Assembly (NCBI GenBank): GCA_010029175.1
Contig: RGNC01000036.1
Location: 1 to 14,700 of the forward strand
Reading direction: 5' to 3'
DNA length: 14,700 bases
DNA from: Synechococcaceae bacterium WB8_1B_136
GTDB lineage: Bacteria; Cyanobacteriota; Cyanobacteriia; PCC-6307; Cyanobiaceae
In this document: positions 1 to 6,471 of the stretch, in pieces
Layout of the letters: each line of letters starts with the position of its first letter
Position numbering within the stretch: the first letter of the stretch is position 1
Made by a program: the position numbers and the translations under genes
Notes under the pieces: generated by a model
The model's database searches: none
Told to the model about the DNA's origin: nothing
What the model saw: the letters and a program-made list of their open reading frames with translations, nothing else

Positions 1-453
1 CATGCCCTGCTGGAGCGGCGCCTGGCCGCCTGCGTGGCCCTCAGCCCGCTGGAGGCGCACTACCACTGGCAGGGCCGGATCGAACAGAGCAGCGAGGTGC
101 AGCTGCTGATCAAGACCCATCCAGACCGGCTCGATGCCCTGGAGCAGGCCGTGCACGAGCTGCACAGCTACGACACACCCGAGTGGATTCACTGGCGGGC
201 CGAGGCGGCACCGCACTACGGCCTCAGCCCAGGTGGGCGGCCACCAGCTCCTGGAGGGAGCCCTGGGGACGGGGGCCCAGCTGGGTCACCACCTGGCCGG
301 CACAGAGGGAGCCAAGCCGGCCGCAGGCCTCCAAACTCTGGCCCTGGGTGTAGGCGTGCAGGAAGCCGGCGGCATAGAGATCCCCGGCGCCGGTGGTGTC
401 CACCAAGGGGCCGAGCCGAACCGGCTCGATGGCGTGCCGGCCGCTGCCATTGA
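1..453 (+). CDS. cutA: CutA-family divalent-ion tolerance protein, 5' end cut off by the window
   Basis: The frame is open from base 1, so the N-terminal part, including the start, lies outside the window. Seen: a run ERRLAACV at codons 5-12, YHWQGRIEQ around codons 21-29, VQLLIKTHP, then ELHSYDTPEWIHW. These match the conserved second half of CutA1, a small trimeric ferredoxin-like-fold protein linked to copper/divalent cation tolerance, whose exact role is unsettled. CutA normally stops soon after the segment equivalent to HYG (codons 72-74, about base 222). Here no stop follows: the frame continues to a TGA at 451-453, adding about 76 Gly/Pro/Arg-rich residues that are antisense to the kinase gene on the other strand. 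That tail does not look like CutA and is probably a lost stop, an indel or a sequencing error. Family call is confident; the true 3' end is not. Confidence 0.85.
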   Translation, partial: HALLERRLAACVALSPLEAHYHWQGRIEQSSEVQLLIKTHPDRLDALEQAVHELHSYDTPEWIHWRAEAAPHYGLSPGGRPPAPGGSPGDGGPAGSPPGRHRGSQAGRRPPNSGPGCRRAGSRRHRDPRRRWCPPRGRAEPARWRAGRCH

Positions 454-1216
454 GGATCACCGAGCCCAGCTCACTGCGGGTGAGGGCCGCCACCCTGCAG
501 CGTCCGCTCACCTGCGCGGCGGCCTCCTCAAAGCTGTTGGCCTTGTAGAGGGAGGTGATCTCCATCTCGTTGGCGAACAGGATGTCCACATGGCCGTCCA
601 CCAGCTCCTGGAAGCTGTCGCGGTGGCGCTCCACACAGAAGGCATCGGAGAGACTCAGGGCCACCTCACCGCCATGGGCGCGGGCCACCTCGGCGGCGGC
701 GATGAAGGCCTTCTTGGCGTCGTCGCTGTCCCAGAGGTAGCCCTCGAGGTAGAGCACCTTGGCCTGGGCCACCATCTCCAGATCGAGGTCGGCCGGGTCG
801 AGGCCCACCGAGGCCCCCAGGTAGGTGCACATGGTGCGCTGGGCGTCCGGCGTCACCAGGATCAGGCAGCGGGCCGTGGAGGGCCCCTCCGTGGCTGCCG
901 GGGTCTCGTAGCGGGCCCCCACCGATCGGATGTCGTGGGCAAAGATGCCGCCCAGCTGGTCGTTGCGCACCCGGCCGATGAAGCCGGCCCGGCCCCCCAG
1001 CTGGGCGATGCCCGCCAGGGTGTTGGCGGCGGAGCCCCCTGATGTTTCCAGGCCGGGGCCCACGCTGGCGTAGAGGCGCTCAGCTTGCTGCTCATCCACC
1101 AGGGCCATGGTGCCCTTGGTGAGCTCGAAATTGTCGAGCAGGTCGTCGTCGGCCTGCACCAGCACGTCCACGATGGCGTTGCCGATGCCGACAACGTCGA
1201 GGGTTTTCGGGGTCAT
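224..1216 (-). CDS. PfkB-family sugar/nucleoside kinase, probable adenosine kinase
   Basis: A 330-residue ribokinase/PfkB-family protein, typical length. It begins with VVGIGNAIVDVLVQ (residues 8-21). The substrate-side glycine motif SGGSAANT is at 59-66, followed by AQLGG at 71-75. The second PfkB signature DTTGAGDLYAAGF is at 273-285, with D279 as the expected catalytic base and the GAGD loop as anion hole; ALTRSELGS (244-252) corresponds to the ATP-contact strand. Cyanobacterial members are usually annotated adenosine kinase or carbohydrate kinase; the sequence alone does not fix the substrate. The ATG is only 3 bp after the TGA of purA, so the two are probably co-transcribed and translationally coupled, and the purA link favours a purine-nucleoside substrate (inference). 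Its 3' end is overlapped by the extended cutA frame on the opposite strand. Confidence 0.9.
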   Translation of the reverse strand: MTPKTLDVVGIGNAIVDVLVQADDDLLDNFELTKGTMALVDEQQAERLYASVGPGLETSGGSAANTLAGIAQLGGRAGFIGRVRNDQLGGIFAHDIRSVGARYETPAATEGPSTARCLILVTPDAQRTMCTYLGASVGLDPADLDLEMVAQAKVLYLEGYLWDSDDAKKAFIAAAEVARAHGGEVALSLSDAFCVERHRDSFQELVDGHVDILFANEMEITSLYKANSFEEAAAQVSGRCRVAALTRSELGSVILNGSGRHAIEPVRLGPLVDTTGAGDLYAAGFLHAYTQGQSLEACGRLGSLCAGQVVTQLGPRPQGSLQELVAAHLG

Positions 1217-1219
1217 GGC

Positions 1220-2527
1220 TCAGACGCTCAGCAGGGCCCGCTTGGGGCCATGGATCGGATCCTCCACCACGATCGTCTGATCGCGGTTGGCACCCAGCGA
1301 CACGATGGCGATCGGCACCTCCATCAGATCCGCCAGGAAGCGCAGGTAGCTCATGGCCGTGGCGGGCAGCTGCTCCAGGGTGCGGCAGTCGGCGGTGGAG
1401 CACTGCCAGCCGGGCAGGGTTTCGAAGATCGGTTTGCAGCGGGCGAAATCCTCGGCACTGCTGGGGAAGTGCTCGATGCGCTGGCCATCGAGCTCGTAGG
1501 CCACGCACACCTGGATCTCATCGAGCTCGTCGAGCACATCCAGCTTGGTGATGGCCAGGCAGTCGAGGCCGTTCACCTCCACGGCGTAGCGGCCGATCAC
1601 GCCGTCGAACCAGCCACAGCGGCGGCGGCGGCCGGTGGTGGTGCCGTATTCACCGCCGCGGTCGCAGAGGTGATCGTTGAGGCTGCCCTCCAGCTCGGTG
1701 GGGAAGGGACCTTCGCCCACCCGGGTGGTGTAGGCCTTGGCCACGCCGATCACCCGGTCGATCAGGGTGGGGCCCACGCCGGCGCCGATGCAGGCGCCGC
1801 CGCTCACCGGGTTGGAGGAGGTGACGTAGGGATAGGTGCCGTGGTCGAGGTCGAGCAAGGTGCCCTGGGCGCCCTCGAACAGGATGTTCTTGCGGGCGCG
1901 GGCCGCCTGGTGAATCGCCCGGGTGCAATCCACCACGTGGGGCGCCAGGCGCTGGCCGTAGCCCACATACTCAGCCACCATCGCCTCGAAATCGAGGGGC
2001 TCGAGGCCGTAGAGCTTCTGCAGGATCTCGTTCTTCTCGGCCAGCACGCCCGCCAGGCGATCCCGCAGACGGCCCTCATCGAGGATGTCGATGATGCGGA
2101 TGCCGTTGCGCTCTGATTTATCGGCATAGGTGGGCCCGATGCCGCGGCCCGTGGTGCCGATGCGGCGGTCGCCGCGGCGCTGCTCCATCGCCTGGTCCAG
2201 CAGGCGGTGGTAGGGCATGGTCACGTGGGCGGTGGAGGCTAGCTGCAGGCCCTCCACGCCGATGCCGTTCTCGGCCAGCATGTCGAGCTCGCCGAGCATC
2301 ACCTTGGGATCCACCACCGTGCCCGAGCCGATCAGGCACACGGTGTCCGGATAGAGGATGCCGGAGGGGATCAGGTGCAGCTTCAGCACCTTGTCGTCCA
2401 CCACGATGGTGTGGCCGGCGTTCACGCCCCCCTGGTAGCGCACCACCACATCGGCGGAGCGGCTCAGCAGATCGGTGATCTTGCCCTTCCCCTCGTCACC
2501 CCACTGCGCACCGATGACGACAACGTT
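1220..2527 (-). CDS. purA: Adenylosuccinate synthetase, start codon not intact
   Basis: Catalyses GTP-dependent ligation of IMP and aspartate to adenylosuccinate, the first step from IMP to AMP. The conserved frame from base 2527 is 435 residues, full length for the family. Seen (numbered from 2527): GAQWGDEGKGK at 6-16 with the catalytic Asp and phosphate loop, NAGHT at 36-40, GTTGRGIGPTY at 124-134, FEGAQG at 217-222, RVGEGPFPTE at 269-278, GTTTGRRRRCGW at 295-306, TKLD for guanine recognition at 327-330. The odd point is the start. In frame, two codons (CGG ACC) upstream of the conserved Asn lies TGA (2536-2534), and there is no ATG, GTG or TTG before GTG 2449, which would delete the whole active-site loop. 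A TTG at 2537-2535 lies one base out of frame, so a one-base insertion between 2534 and 2528 would explain it. Downstream the kinase gene follows after 3 bp; psb27 is upstream on the same strand. Confidence 0.93.
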   Translation of the reverse strand, partial: NVVVIGAQWGDEGKGKITDLLSRSADVVVRYQGGVNAGHTIVVDDKVLKLHLIPSGILYPDTVCLIGSGTVVDPKVMLGELDMLAENGIGVEGLQLASTAHVTMPYHRLLDQAMEQRRGDRRIGTTGRGIGPTYADKSERNGIRIIDILDEGRLRDRLAGVLAEKNEILQKLYGLEPLDFEAMVAEYVGYGQRLAPHVVDCTRAIHQAARARKNILFEGAQGTLLDLDHGTYPYVTSSNPVSGGACIGAGVGPTLIDRVIGVAKAYTTRVGEGPFPTELEGSLNDHLCDRGGEYGTTTGRRRRCGWFDGVIGRYAVEVNGLDCLAITKLDVLDELDEIQVCVAYELDGQRIEHFPSSAEDFARCKPIFETLPGWQCSTADCRTLEQLPATAMSYLRFLADLMEVPIAIVSLGANRDQTIVVEDPIHGPKRALLSV

Positions 2528-2594
2528 GGTCCGTCAAAGCCCGCAGGCCTGGCGCCAGGTGGTGGCGGGGCGGTTGAGGGGGGCCGGCGGCGGC

Positions 2595-3005
2595 TCAGGC
2601 GCCTCGCACAACGCCGGTTTCAGCCTTCTTCAGCTCCTTATTCAAGCGGTCTTTGAGGGCGTCGGGCACGGGCCTGTTGGCGTAGTTGGCGTAATGGCCC
2701 GCCAGGGAATTGAGGGCGGTTTGCATGGTGGTGAAGGAGGCCAGCCCATTCACCTTCGCCTGGGGCCGGTAGCGCGCCATGTAGTTGTTGATCAGGGCGC
2801 GGGCCTCGGTTTCAGCCTCGGGCCGCCCGGGATCATCAGCACCCAGGGCAATGGTGGCCATCAGCGTGTCGGCCACCGTCACGGTGTCGTCCACGTAGTT
2901 GCCGGTGAGGGGCCCACTGTTGCCGCTGCAGGCGGTGAGGGTGAGGCTGAGTGTGAGGCAAACCGCAAACAGGGCTGCCATCACGCGACGCCATCCAGCA
3001 GCCAT
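2595..3005 (-). CDS. psb27: Photosystem II assembly lipoprotein Psb27
   Basis: A 136-residue protein that matches Psb27, the lumenal lipoprotein that binds CP43 in PSII assembly and repair intermediates lacking the manganese cluster. Seen: a short basic N-terminus (GWRR), a hydrophobic stretch at about 9-24 and a lipobox LTAC with the lipidated Cys at 26, giving a signal peptidase II exported protein. After it come the family blocks LTGNYVDDTVTVADTL (33-48), an acidic EAETEARALI region, and NGLASFTTMQTALNSLAGHY, followed by NRPVPDALKDRL. Length and order fit the family. The ATG is preceded by an A-rich leader with no clear Shine-Dalgarno. It lies 89 bp after proS and about 60 bp before purA on the same strand, so it may be in one transcript with them. 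Such a photosystem protein is diagnostic of a cyanobacterium. Confidence 0.95.
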   Translation of the reverse strand: MAAGWRRVMAALFAVCLTLSLTLTACSGNSGPLTGNYVDDTVTVADTLMATIALGADDPGRPEAETEARALINNYMARYRPQAKVNGLASFTTMQTALNSLAGHYANYANRPVPDALKDRLNKELKKAETGVVRGA

Positions 3006-3042
3006 CGGCTTTTGTTTTCAGGGGTGCCTGGATCCTAGGAGT

Positions 3043-3068
3043 TGCCTTGGGGATTGCCCCTTGAGGCA
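3043..3068. other. Imperfect hairpin between proS and psb27
   Basis: TGCCT (3043-3047) pairs with AGGCA (3064-3068) and GGGG (3049-3052) with CCCC (3057-3060), around an ATTG loop, with a 1x3 internal bulge. It sits in the 89-bp spacer after proS and before psb27 (both on -). No T-run follows on either strand, so it is not a classical intrinsic terminator; a processing or leader structure is possible. Weakly supported. Confidence 0.25.
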
Positions 3069-3094
3069 GCCCAGCACCAGCCCTGCAACGGCCC

Positions 3095-4930
3095 TCAGCC
3101 GGCCGTCGGAAGGCCGTTGCGCTCAGCCTCCAGCCGGGGCAGCAGGGCCTCCAGCAGAGCCGCGGCGGGCAACTCCTGCTTGCTGCCACCGGCGCGCTGC
3201 ACCAGTTCCAGCTGTTGCTCGGCGGCGCCGCGGCCCACCACCACCCGCCAGGGGATGCCCAGCAGATCGGCATCCTTGAACTTCACCCCGGCCCGCTCGC
3301 TGCGGTCGTCGAGCAGGGCATCAATCCCCGCGGCCTGCAGCTCGGCGTAGATCCGTTCCGCCAGGGCCGTCTGGATGGGATCGGCGCCATTGGCAATCAC
3401 CACGATCACTTCGAAGGGAGCGATCGGCGTGGGCCAGCAGATGCCGTTGGCATCGTGGTGCTGCTCCACGGCGGCCTGGGCCAGCCGCGACACGCCAATG
3501 CCGTAGCAGCCCATCCACAGGGCCTCATCCACACCGGCCTCGTTGGTGAAGGTGGCCTCGAGAGCCTCGGAATACTTGCGGCCGAGCTGAAAGATGTGGC
3601 CCACCTCGATGCCGCGGCTGGCCACCAGCCGCTGACTGGCATCGTGCAGGCAGCGATCGCCGGGCTGGGCCGCCCGCAGATCCAGGCTTTCGGGAGCGGG
3701 GCAGAGGGCCGATCCCCAGGCGGCACCCAGCCGATGGCTGTCGGGGGCATTCGCCCCACACACAAAGGCCGGCAGGGCAGTCGCGGTGGCATCGGCCAGG
3801 CGCAGGAAGCGAGGCTGCCAGCTGCGGGCACCCGCCAGCAGGGCATCCGCCAGATGGGGTCCCATGAAACCGAAGGGAATGGACCCCAGCCCTTCCTTGG
3901 CGGCGGCCTCGGCGGTGAGGGGGGCGATCTCCAGCAGCACCCCGTGCTCGGCGGCGCAGCGGGCGGTGAGGGCATTGGCCAGTTTCACCTCATTGAGCTG
4001 TTGATCGCCCCGCAGGCACACCAGCACTGGCTGCTGGAGGCCATCCTCAAAGCGGGCCAGCAGCAGCAGCACTTTCACGAGCTGCGTGGGATCCAGGTTA
4101 TGGGCGGCGCACAGATCCTCGATCGAGGTGTGGGCCGGGGTGCTCAGCGCTTCACCCTCGCCCGCGGCGCGGACCCCACCGGGCAGGGGCACGGCCTCGG
4201 GAGCCAGCGACACCGCCCGCTCCTGGTTGGCGGCGTAGCGGCCATCGGGGCTGGAGAGAATCAGGTCCTCGCCCGCATCGGCGGTCACCATGAATTCCTG
4301 ACTGGCCGAGCCGCCGATGGCGCCGCTGTCGGCCTCCACCGCCACGGCCCGCAGACCGCAGCGGCTGAAGATGCGGCGGTAGGCGTGGTCCATGGCCGCG
4401 TAGGTCTCCCGCAGGGAAGCCTCATCGGCGTGGAAGGAATAGCCATCCTTCATGATGAATTCCCGCCCGCGCATCAGGCCAAAGCGGGGACGGATCTCAT
4501 CGCGGAATTTGGTCTGGATCTGGTAGATGTTCACCGGCAATTGCCGATAGCTGCGCAGCAGATCCGCCGCCAATGCGGTGATCACCTCTTCATGGGTGGG
4601 ACCCAGGCCGAGCTCACGCCCCTGGCGATCCTCCAGGTGAAACATGATGCCCTCGCCGGCGGTGTAGCCGGCCCAGCGACCGCTCCGCTGCCAGAGCTCG
4701 GCAGGCTGCAGCTGCGGCAGCAGCGTTTCCAGGGCACCGCTGGCATTGAGCTCCTCGCGCACGATGGCGGAGATCTTCTGCAGCACCCGCCACAACAGGG
4801 GCAGGTAGGCGTAGATGCCACTGCCCACACGGCGGATGTAGCCAGCCCGCAGCAGCAGCTTGTGGGAGGGAATCTCGGCTTCGGCGGGGTCGTCCCGCAG
4901 CGTCACCAGCATCAGGCGGGAGACGCGCAT
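3095..4930 (-). CDS. proS: Prolyl-tRNA synthetase, bacterial type with editing insert
   Basis: Class II aminoacyl-tRNA synthetase that charges tRNA-Pro with proline in the cytoplasm. The chosen ATG gives 611 residues beginning MRVSRLMLVTLRDDP, the usual bacterial N-terminus; the frame stays open upstream to a GTG/CAT region at 5149, but those 73 extra codons lack family similarity and would overlap the divergent HTH gene. Seen: motif 1 region with RRVGSGIYAYLP (33-44), GLGPTHEEVIT (108-118) that recognises proline, motif 2 FRDEIRPRFGLMRGREF (142-158) followed by MKDGYSFH, an insertion of about 180 residues (roughly 225-405) that corresponds to the INS domain hydrolysing mischarged Ala-tRNA-Pro, with K286 a possible editing lysine, motif 3 GCYGIGVSRL (474-483), and a C-terminal anticodon-binding domain (about 505-600). 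All core motifs are intact. It is the first gene of the minus-strand run proS-psb27-purA-kinase. Confidence 0.96.
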   Translation of the reverse strand: MRVSRLMLVTLRDDPAEAEIPSHKLLLRAGYIRRVGSGIYAYLPLLWRVLQKISAIVREELNASGALETLLPQLQPAELWQRSGRWAGYTAGEGIMFHLEDRQGRELGLGPTHEEVITALAADLLRSYRQLPVNIYQIQTKFRDEIRPRFGLMRGREFIMKDGYSFHADEASLRETYAAMDHAYRRIFSRCGLRAVAVEADSGAIGGSASQEFMVTADAGEDLILSSPDGRYAANQERAVSLAPEAVPLPGGVRAAGEGEALSTPAHTSIEDLCAAHNLDPTQLVKVLLLLARFEDGLQQPVLVCLRGDQQLNEVKLANALTARCAAEHGVLLEIAPLTAEAAAKEGLGSIPFGFMGPHLADALLAGARSWQPRFLRLADATATALPAFVCGANAPDSHRLGAAWGSALCPAPESLDLRAAQPGDRCLHDASQRLVASRGIEVGHIFQLGRKYSEALEATFTNEAGVDEALWMGCYGIGVSRLAQAAVEQHHDANGICWPTPIAPFEVIVVIANGADPIQTALAERIYAELQAAGIDALLDDRSERAGVKFKDADLLGIPWRVVVGRGAAEQQLELVQRAGGSKQELPAAALLEALLPRLEAERNGLPTAG

Positions 4931-5137
4931 GGGATCCTGGGGGCACTGGAAGCCGGAAGCTATCACTGAGCTGCCTGCGGCGAGCCCCCGGGGCAATGGC
5001 CTGGTGGGCCCAACCCAGCCGGCCAACCGCTTCAGGAAGCGCCACACCCGCCACCAGGAAGCCGGGATTTTTTCCGGTGAAGCAGGGAAAAGCCTGCTAA
5101 GTTCGTGCCACGTTCCCACTTGTCGCAGCGCCGTCTC
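4931..5137. promoter_or_regulatory. Divergent intergenic control region (proS / HTH gene) with two small inverted repeats
   Basis: Roughly 207 bp separate the proS ATG (left) from the HTH-gene ATG (right), and must hold both promoters. Two stem-loop-capable repeats lie close together: CCGGGA / TTCCGG around a TTTT centre (5062-5077, one G-T pair) and AGCAGG / CCTGCT around GAAAAG (5081-5098). They sit 40-75 bp upstream of the HTH gene and could be operator half-sites or a short 5' UTR structure. I could not identify convincing -35/-10 pairs here. Confidence 0.4.
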
Positions 5138-5617
5138 ATGCCCCCCCATTCACTGGCCACCGGAATGGGTGCAGCAGCGGCGATCGCAACCTCGGGCACA
5201 GCTGCTGAAGGCGCGGCCAATTCCGCCGAAGGGGCCGAGAGCCTGATCGGCATCGACGAAGTGCAGCGCTCCCTGAATCGCTCGCGGGCCTCGGTGTATC
5301 GCTACACCAACACCGATCCGCGCAATCTCAACCCCCCCTTCAACCCGCGCAAGCTCAACCCCGAATACCGCAGCGACCAGAAAGAACCGCTGCTGTTTCA
5401 CCCCAACGAGGTGGCCCGCTTCGCCCGCGATGTGCTGCGGATCAAGGAGGTCACCGTCGAGGTGCTCAACTCCCCCTCCACCGCCACCCAGCAGCTGCTG
5501 GGGGCGATCCTGGATGAACTGCGTGCAATCCGTGGCCTGCTTGACAGCGGCGAGCAACTGCCCACCAATCTCAGTGCCCGGCGTGAGCAACAGGAACAGG
5601 CCCGTCCGGCGGCCTGA
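5138..5617 (+). CDS. Conserved cyanobacterial helix-turn-helix protein (resolvase-type HTH), function unknown
   Basis: A 159-residue protein from ATG 5138 (a GTG at 5105 would add 11 residues). Seen: an Ala/Gly-rich, probably disordered N-terminus (residues 1-36), then LIGIDEVQRSLNRSRASVYR (36-55), which has the pattern of a short helix-turn-helix with the recognition helix around SRASVYRYTN. This is followed by a Pro/Asn-rich segment NLNPPFNPRKLNPEYR (63-78), a helical LLFHPNEVARFARDVLRIK block (85-103), and an amphipathic C-terminal helix (TQQLLGAILDELRAIRGLL, 117-135) that could mediate dimerisation. From memory, similar proteins in Synechococcus/Prochlorococcus are annotated as having a resolvase-like HTH, but there is no serine-recombinase catalytic domain, so it is not a resolvase. 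DNA binding is inferred. It is divergent from proS and upstream of ppa. Confidence 0.75.
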   Translation: MPPHSLATGMGAAAAIATSGTAAEGAANSAEGAESLIGIDEVQRSLNRSRASVYRYTNTDPRNLNPPFNPRKLNPEYRSDQKEPLLFHPNEVARFARDVLRIKEVTVEVLNSPSTATQQLLGAILDELRAIRGLLDSGEQLPTNLSARREQQEQARPAA

Positions 5618-5634
5618 ATCCAAGTCAACACTGG

Positions 5635-6027
5635 ATGCCAGACTGCATGGCAATGGACTGTGATCCCCCTCCTCGAACCGGCAAACCCAGCCCTGACGGC
5701 AGCCCCCCTGACGTCAGTCCCGTGGAGCCACCCGTTGACCAGGGCGAGGATCCCTACAGTCCAGGAAGCCTTTACCACTCAAGCGCGCCGCTGATCGGGG
5801 CCTGCATCGGCCTGCTCACCCTTGCCCTGCCCGTGGCCACCGTTCTGAGCGACCGCCCCCCGTCGTCCAGCGGAGCAGGCCAGTCCAGCGCTCCCCATGA
5901 CGGTTCCGTTCGTTCCCGCAGCTTCGATGGATTTGCGCAGCCTCCAGGCCTCACCCGGACCGGGTCTGGTGAATCTGGTGGTGGAGATCCCCGCCGGCAG
6001 CAGCAACAAGTACGAATACAACGCTGA
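5635..6027 (+). CDS. Possible small single-pass membrane protein, 3' end doubtful
   Basis: The 279-bp space between the HTH gene and ppa holds an open frame starting at ATG 5635 (in-frame ATGs also at 5647 and 5653). The first ~85 codons read like a protein: a Pro/Asp-rich cytoplasmic-looking N-terminus, PYSPGSLYHSSAPLIG (41-56), then a hydrophobic stretch (about 53-71, GACIGLLTLALPVATVL) suited to one membrane helix. After about base 5896 the frame overlaps ppa in another register and becomes low-complexity Gly/Arg/Gln, ending at a TGA at 6025-6027. A real gene here may have ended near 5890 and lost its stop, or the whole frame may be chance. I do not recognise a family. Confidence is low. 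Confidence 0.4.
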   Translation: MPDCMAMDCDPPPRTGKPSPDGSPPDVSPVEPPVDQGEDPYSPGSLYHSSAPLIGACIGLLTLALPVATVLSDRPPSSSGAGQSSAPHDGSVRSRSFDGFAQPPGLTRTGSGESGGGDPRRQQQQVRIQR

Positions 6028-6460
6028 AGCAGGCCTGATGGCCCTCGATCGGGTGCTGCACTCCTCCGTGCGCTACCCCTTCGACTACGGCTTTGTGCCC
6101 AACACCCTGGCCGAGGACGGAGCGCCCCTCGACGCGATGGTGATCATGCAGGAACCAACGTTCGCCGGCTGCCTGATCGCGGCGCGGCCGATCGGCATCC
6201 TCGACATGATCGACTGCGGTGCCCACGACGGCAAGCTGCTGTGCGTGCCGGCGGCGGATCACCGCCAGCGGGAGGTGCGCAGCATCCGCCAGATCGCCCC
6301 CAACCAACTGGAGGAGGTGGCGGAGTTCTTCCGCACTTACAAGAACCTGGAGGGCCGCGTGGTGGAGATCCTGGGCTGGCTGGATGCTTCTGCCGTGCCG
6401 GCACTGCTGGAGCGCTGCATCGCCACCGCTGCCCGCCATGGCAAGACGAACCAGGGCTAG
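5927..6460 (+). CDS. ppa: Soluble inorganic pyrophosphatase, family I
   Basis: Hydrolyses pyrophosphate to two phosphates and so pulls biosynthetic reactions forward in the cytoplasm. ATG 5927 gives 177 residues (MDLRSL...), the usual length (E. coli 176); ATG 5897 would add 10 residues and cannot be excluded. Seen, with E. coli equivalents: E20 in LVVEIP (E20), NKYE at 27-30 (K29, E31), R42 (R43), DYGFVPNT at 53-60, DGAPLD at 64-69 (D65 and D70 kept, D67 replaced by A66), D96 and D101 (D97, D102), K103 (K104), and TYKN with Y138 and K139 (Y141, K142). So every metal and phosphate ligand I can align is present except the DGD-type middle Asp. It ends 11 bp from the stop of the convergent methyltransferase gene. 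Confidence 0.95.
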   Translation: MDLRSLQASPGPGLVNLVVEIPAGSSNKYEYNAEAGLMALDRVLHSSVRYPFDYGFVPNTLAEDGAPLDAMVIMQEPTFAGCLIAARPIGILDMIDCGAHDGKLLCVPAADHRQREVRSIRQIAPNQLEEVAEFFRTYKNLEGRVVEILGWLDASAVPALLERCIATAARHGKTNQG

Positions 6461-6471
6461 AGGCCGCGCTC

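Noticed and set aside
134..1042. Open frame on + antisense to the PfkB kinase
   Set aside because: Shadow of a gene with clear PfkB signatures; translation is Gly/His-rich and starts inside cutA out of frame.
3033..3040. Perfect palindrome TCCTAGGA upstream of psb27
   Set aside because: Only 8 bp, not associated with a recognisable promoter element; likely chance.
3215..4969. Long open frame (584 codons) on + antisense to proS
   Set aside because: It is a Gly/Gln/His-rich reverse-frame reading of proS, with no recognisable motif; such frames are common in high-GC coding DNA.
5180..5187. HIP1-type octamer GCGATCGC (also at 3653-3660 and 10458-10465)
   Set aside because: Only three copies in 14.7 kb, close to what base composition may give; consistent with a cyanobacterium but not an enriched repeat.
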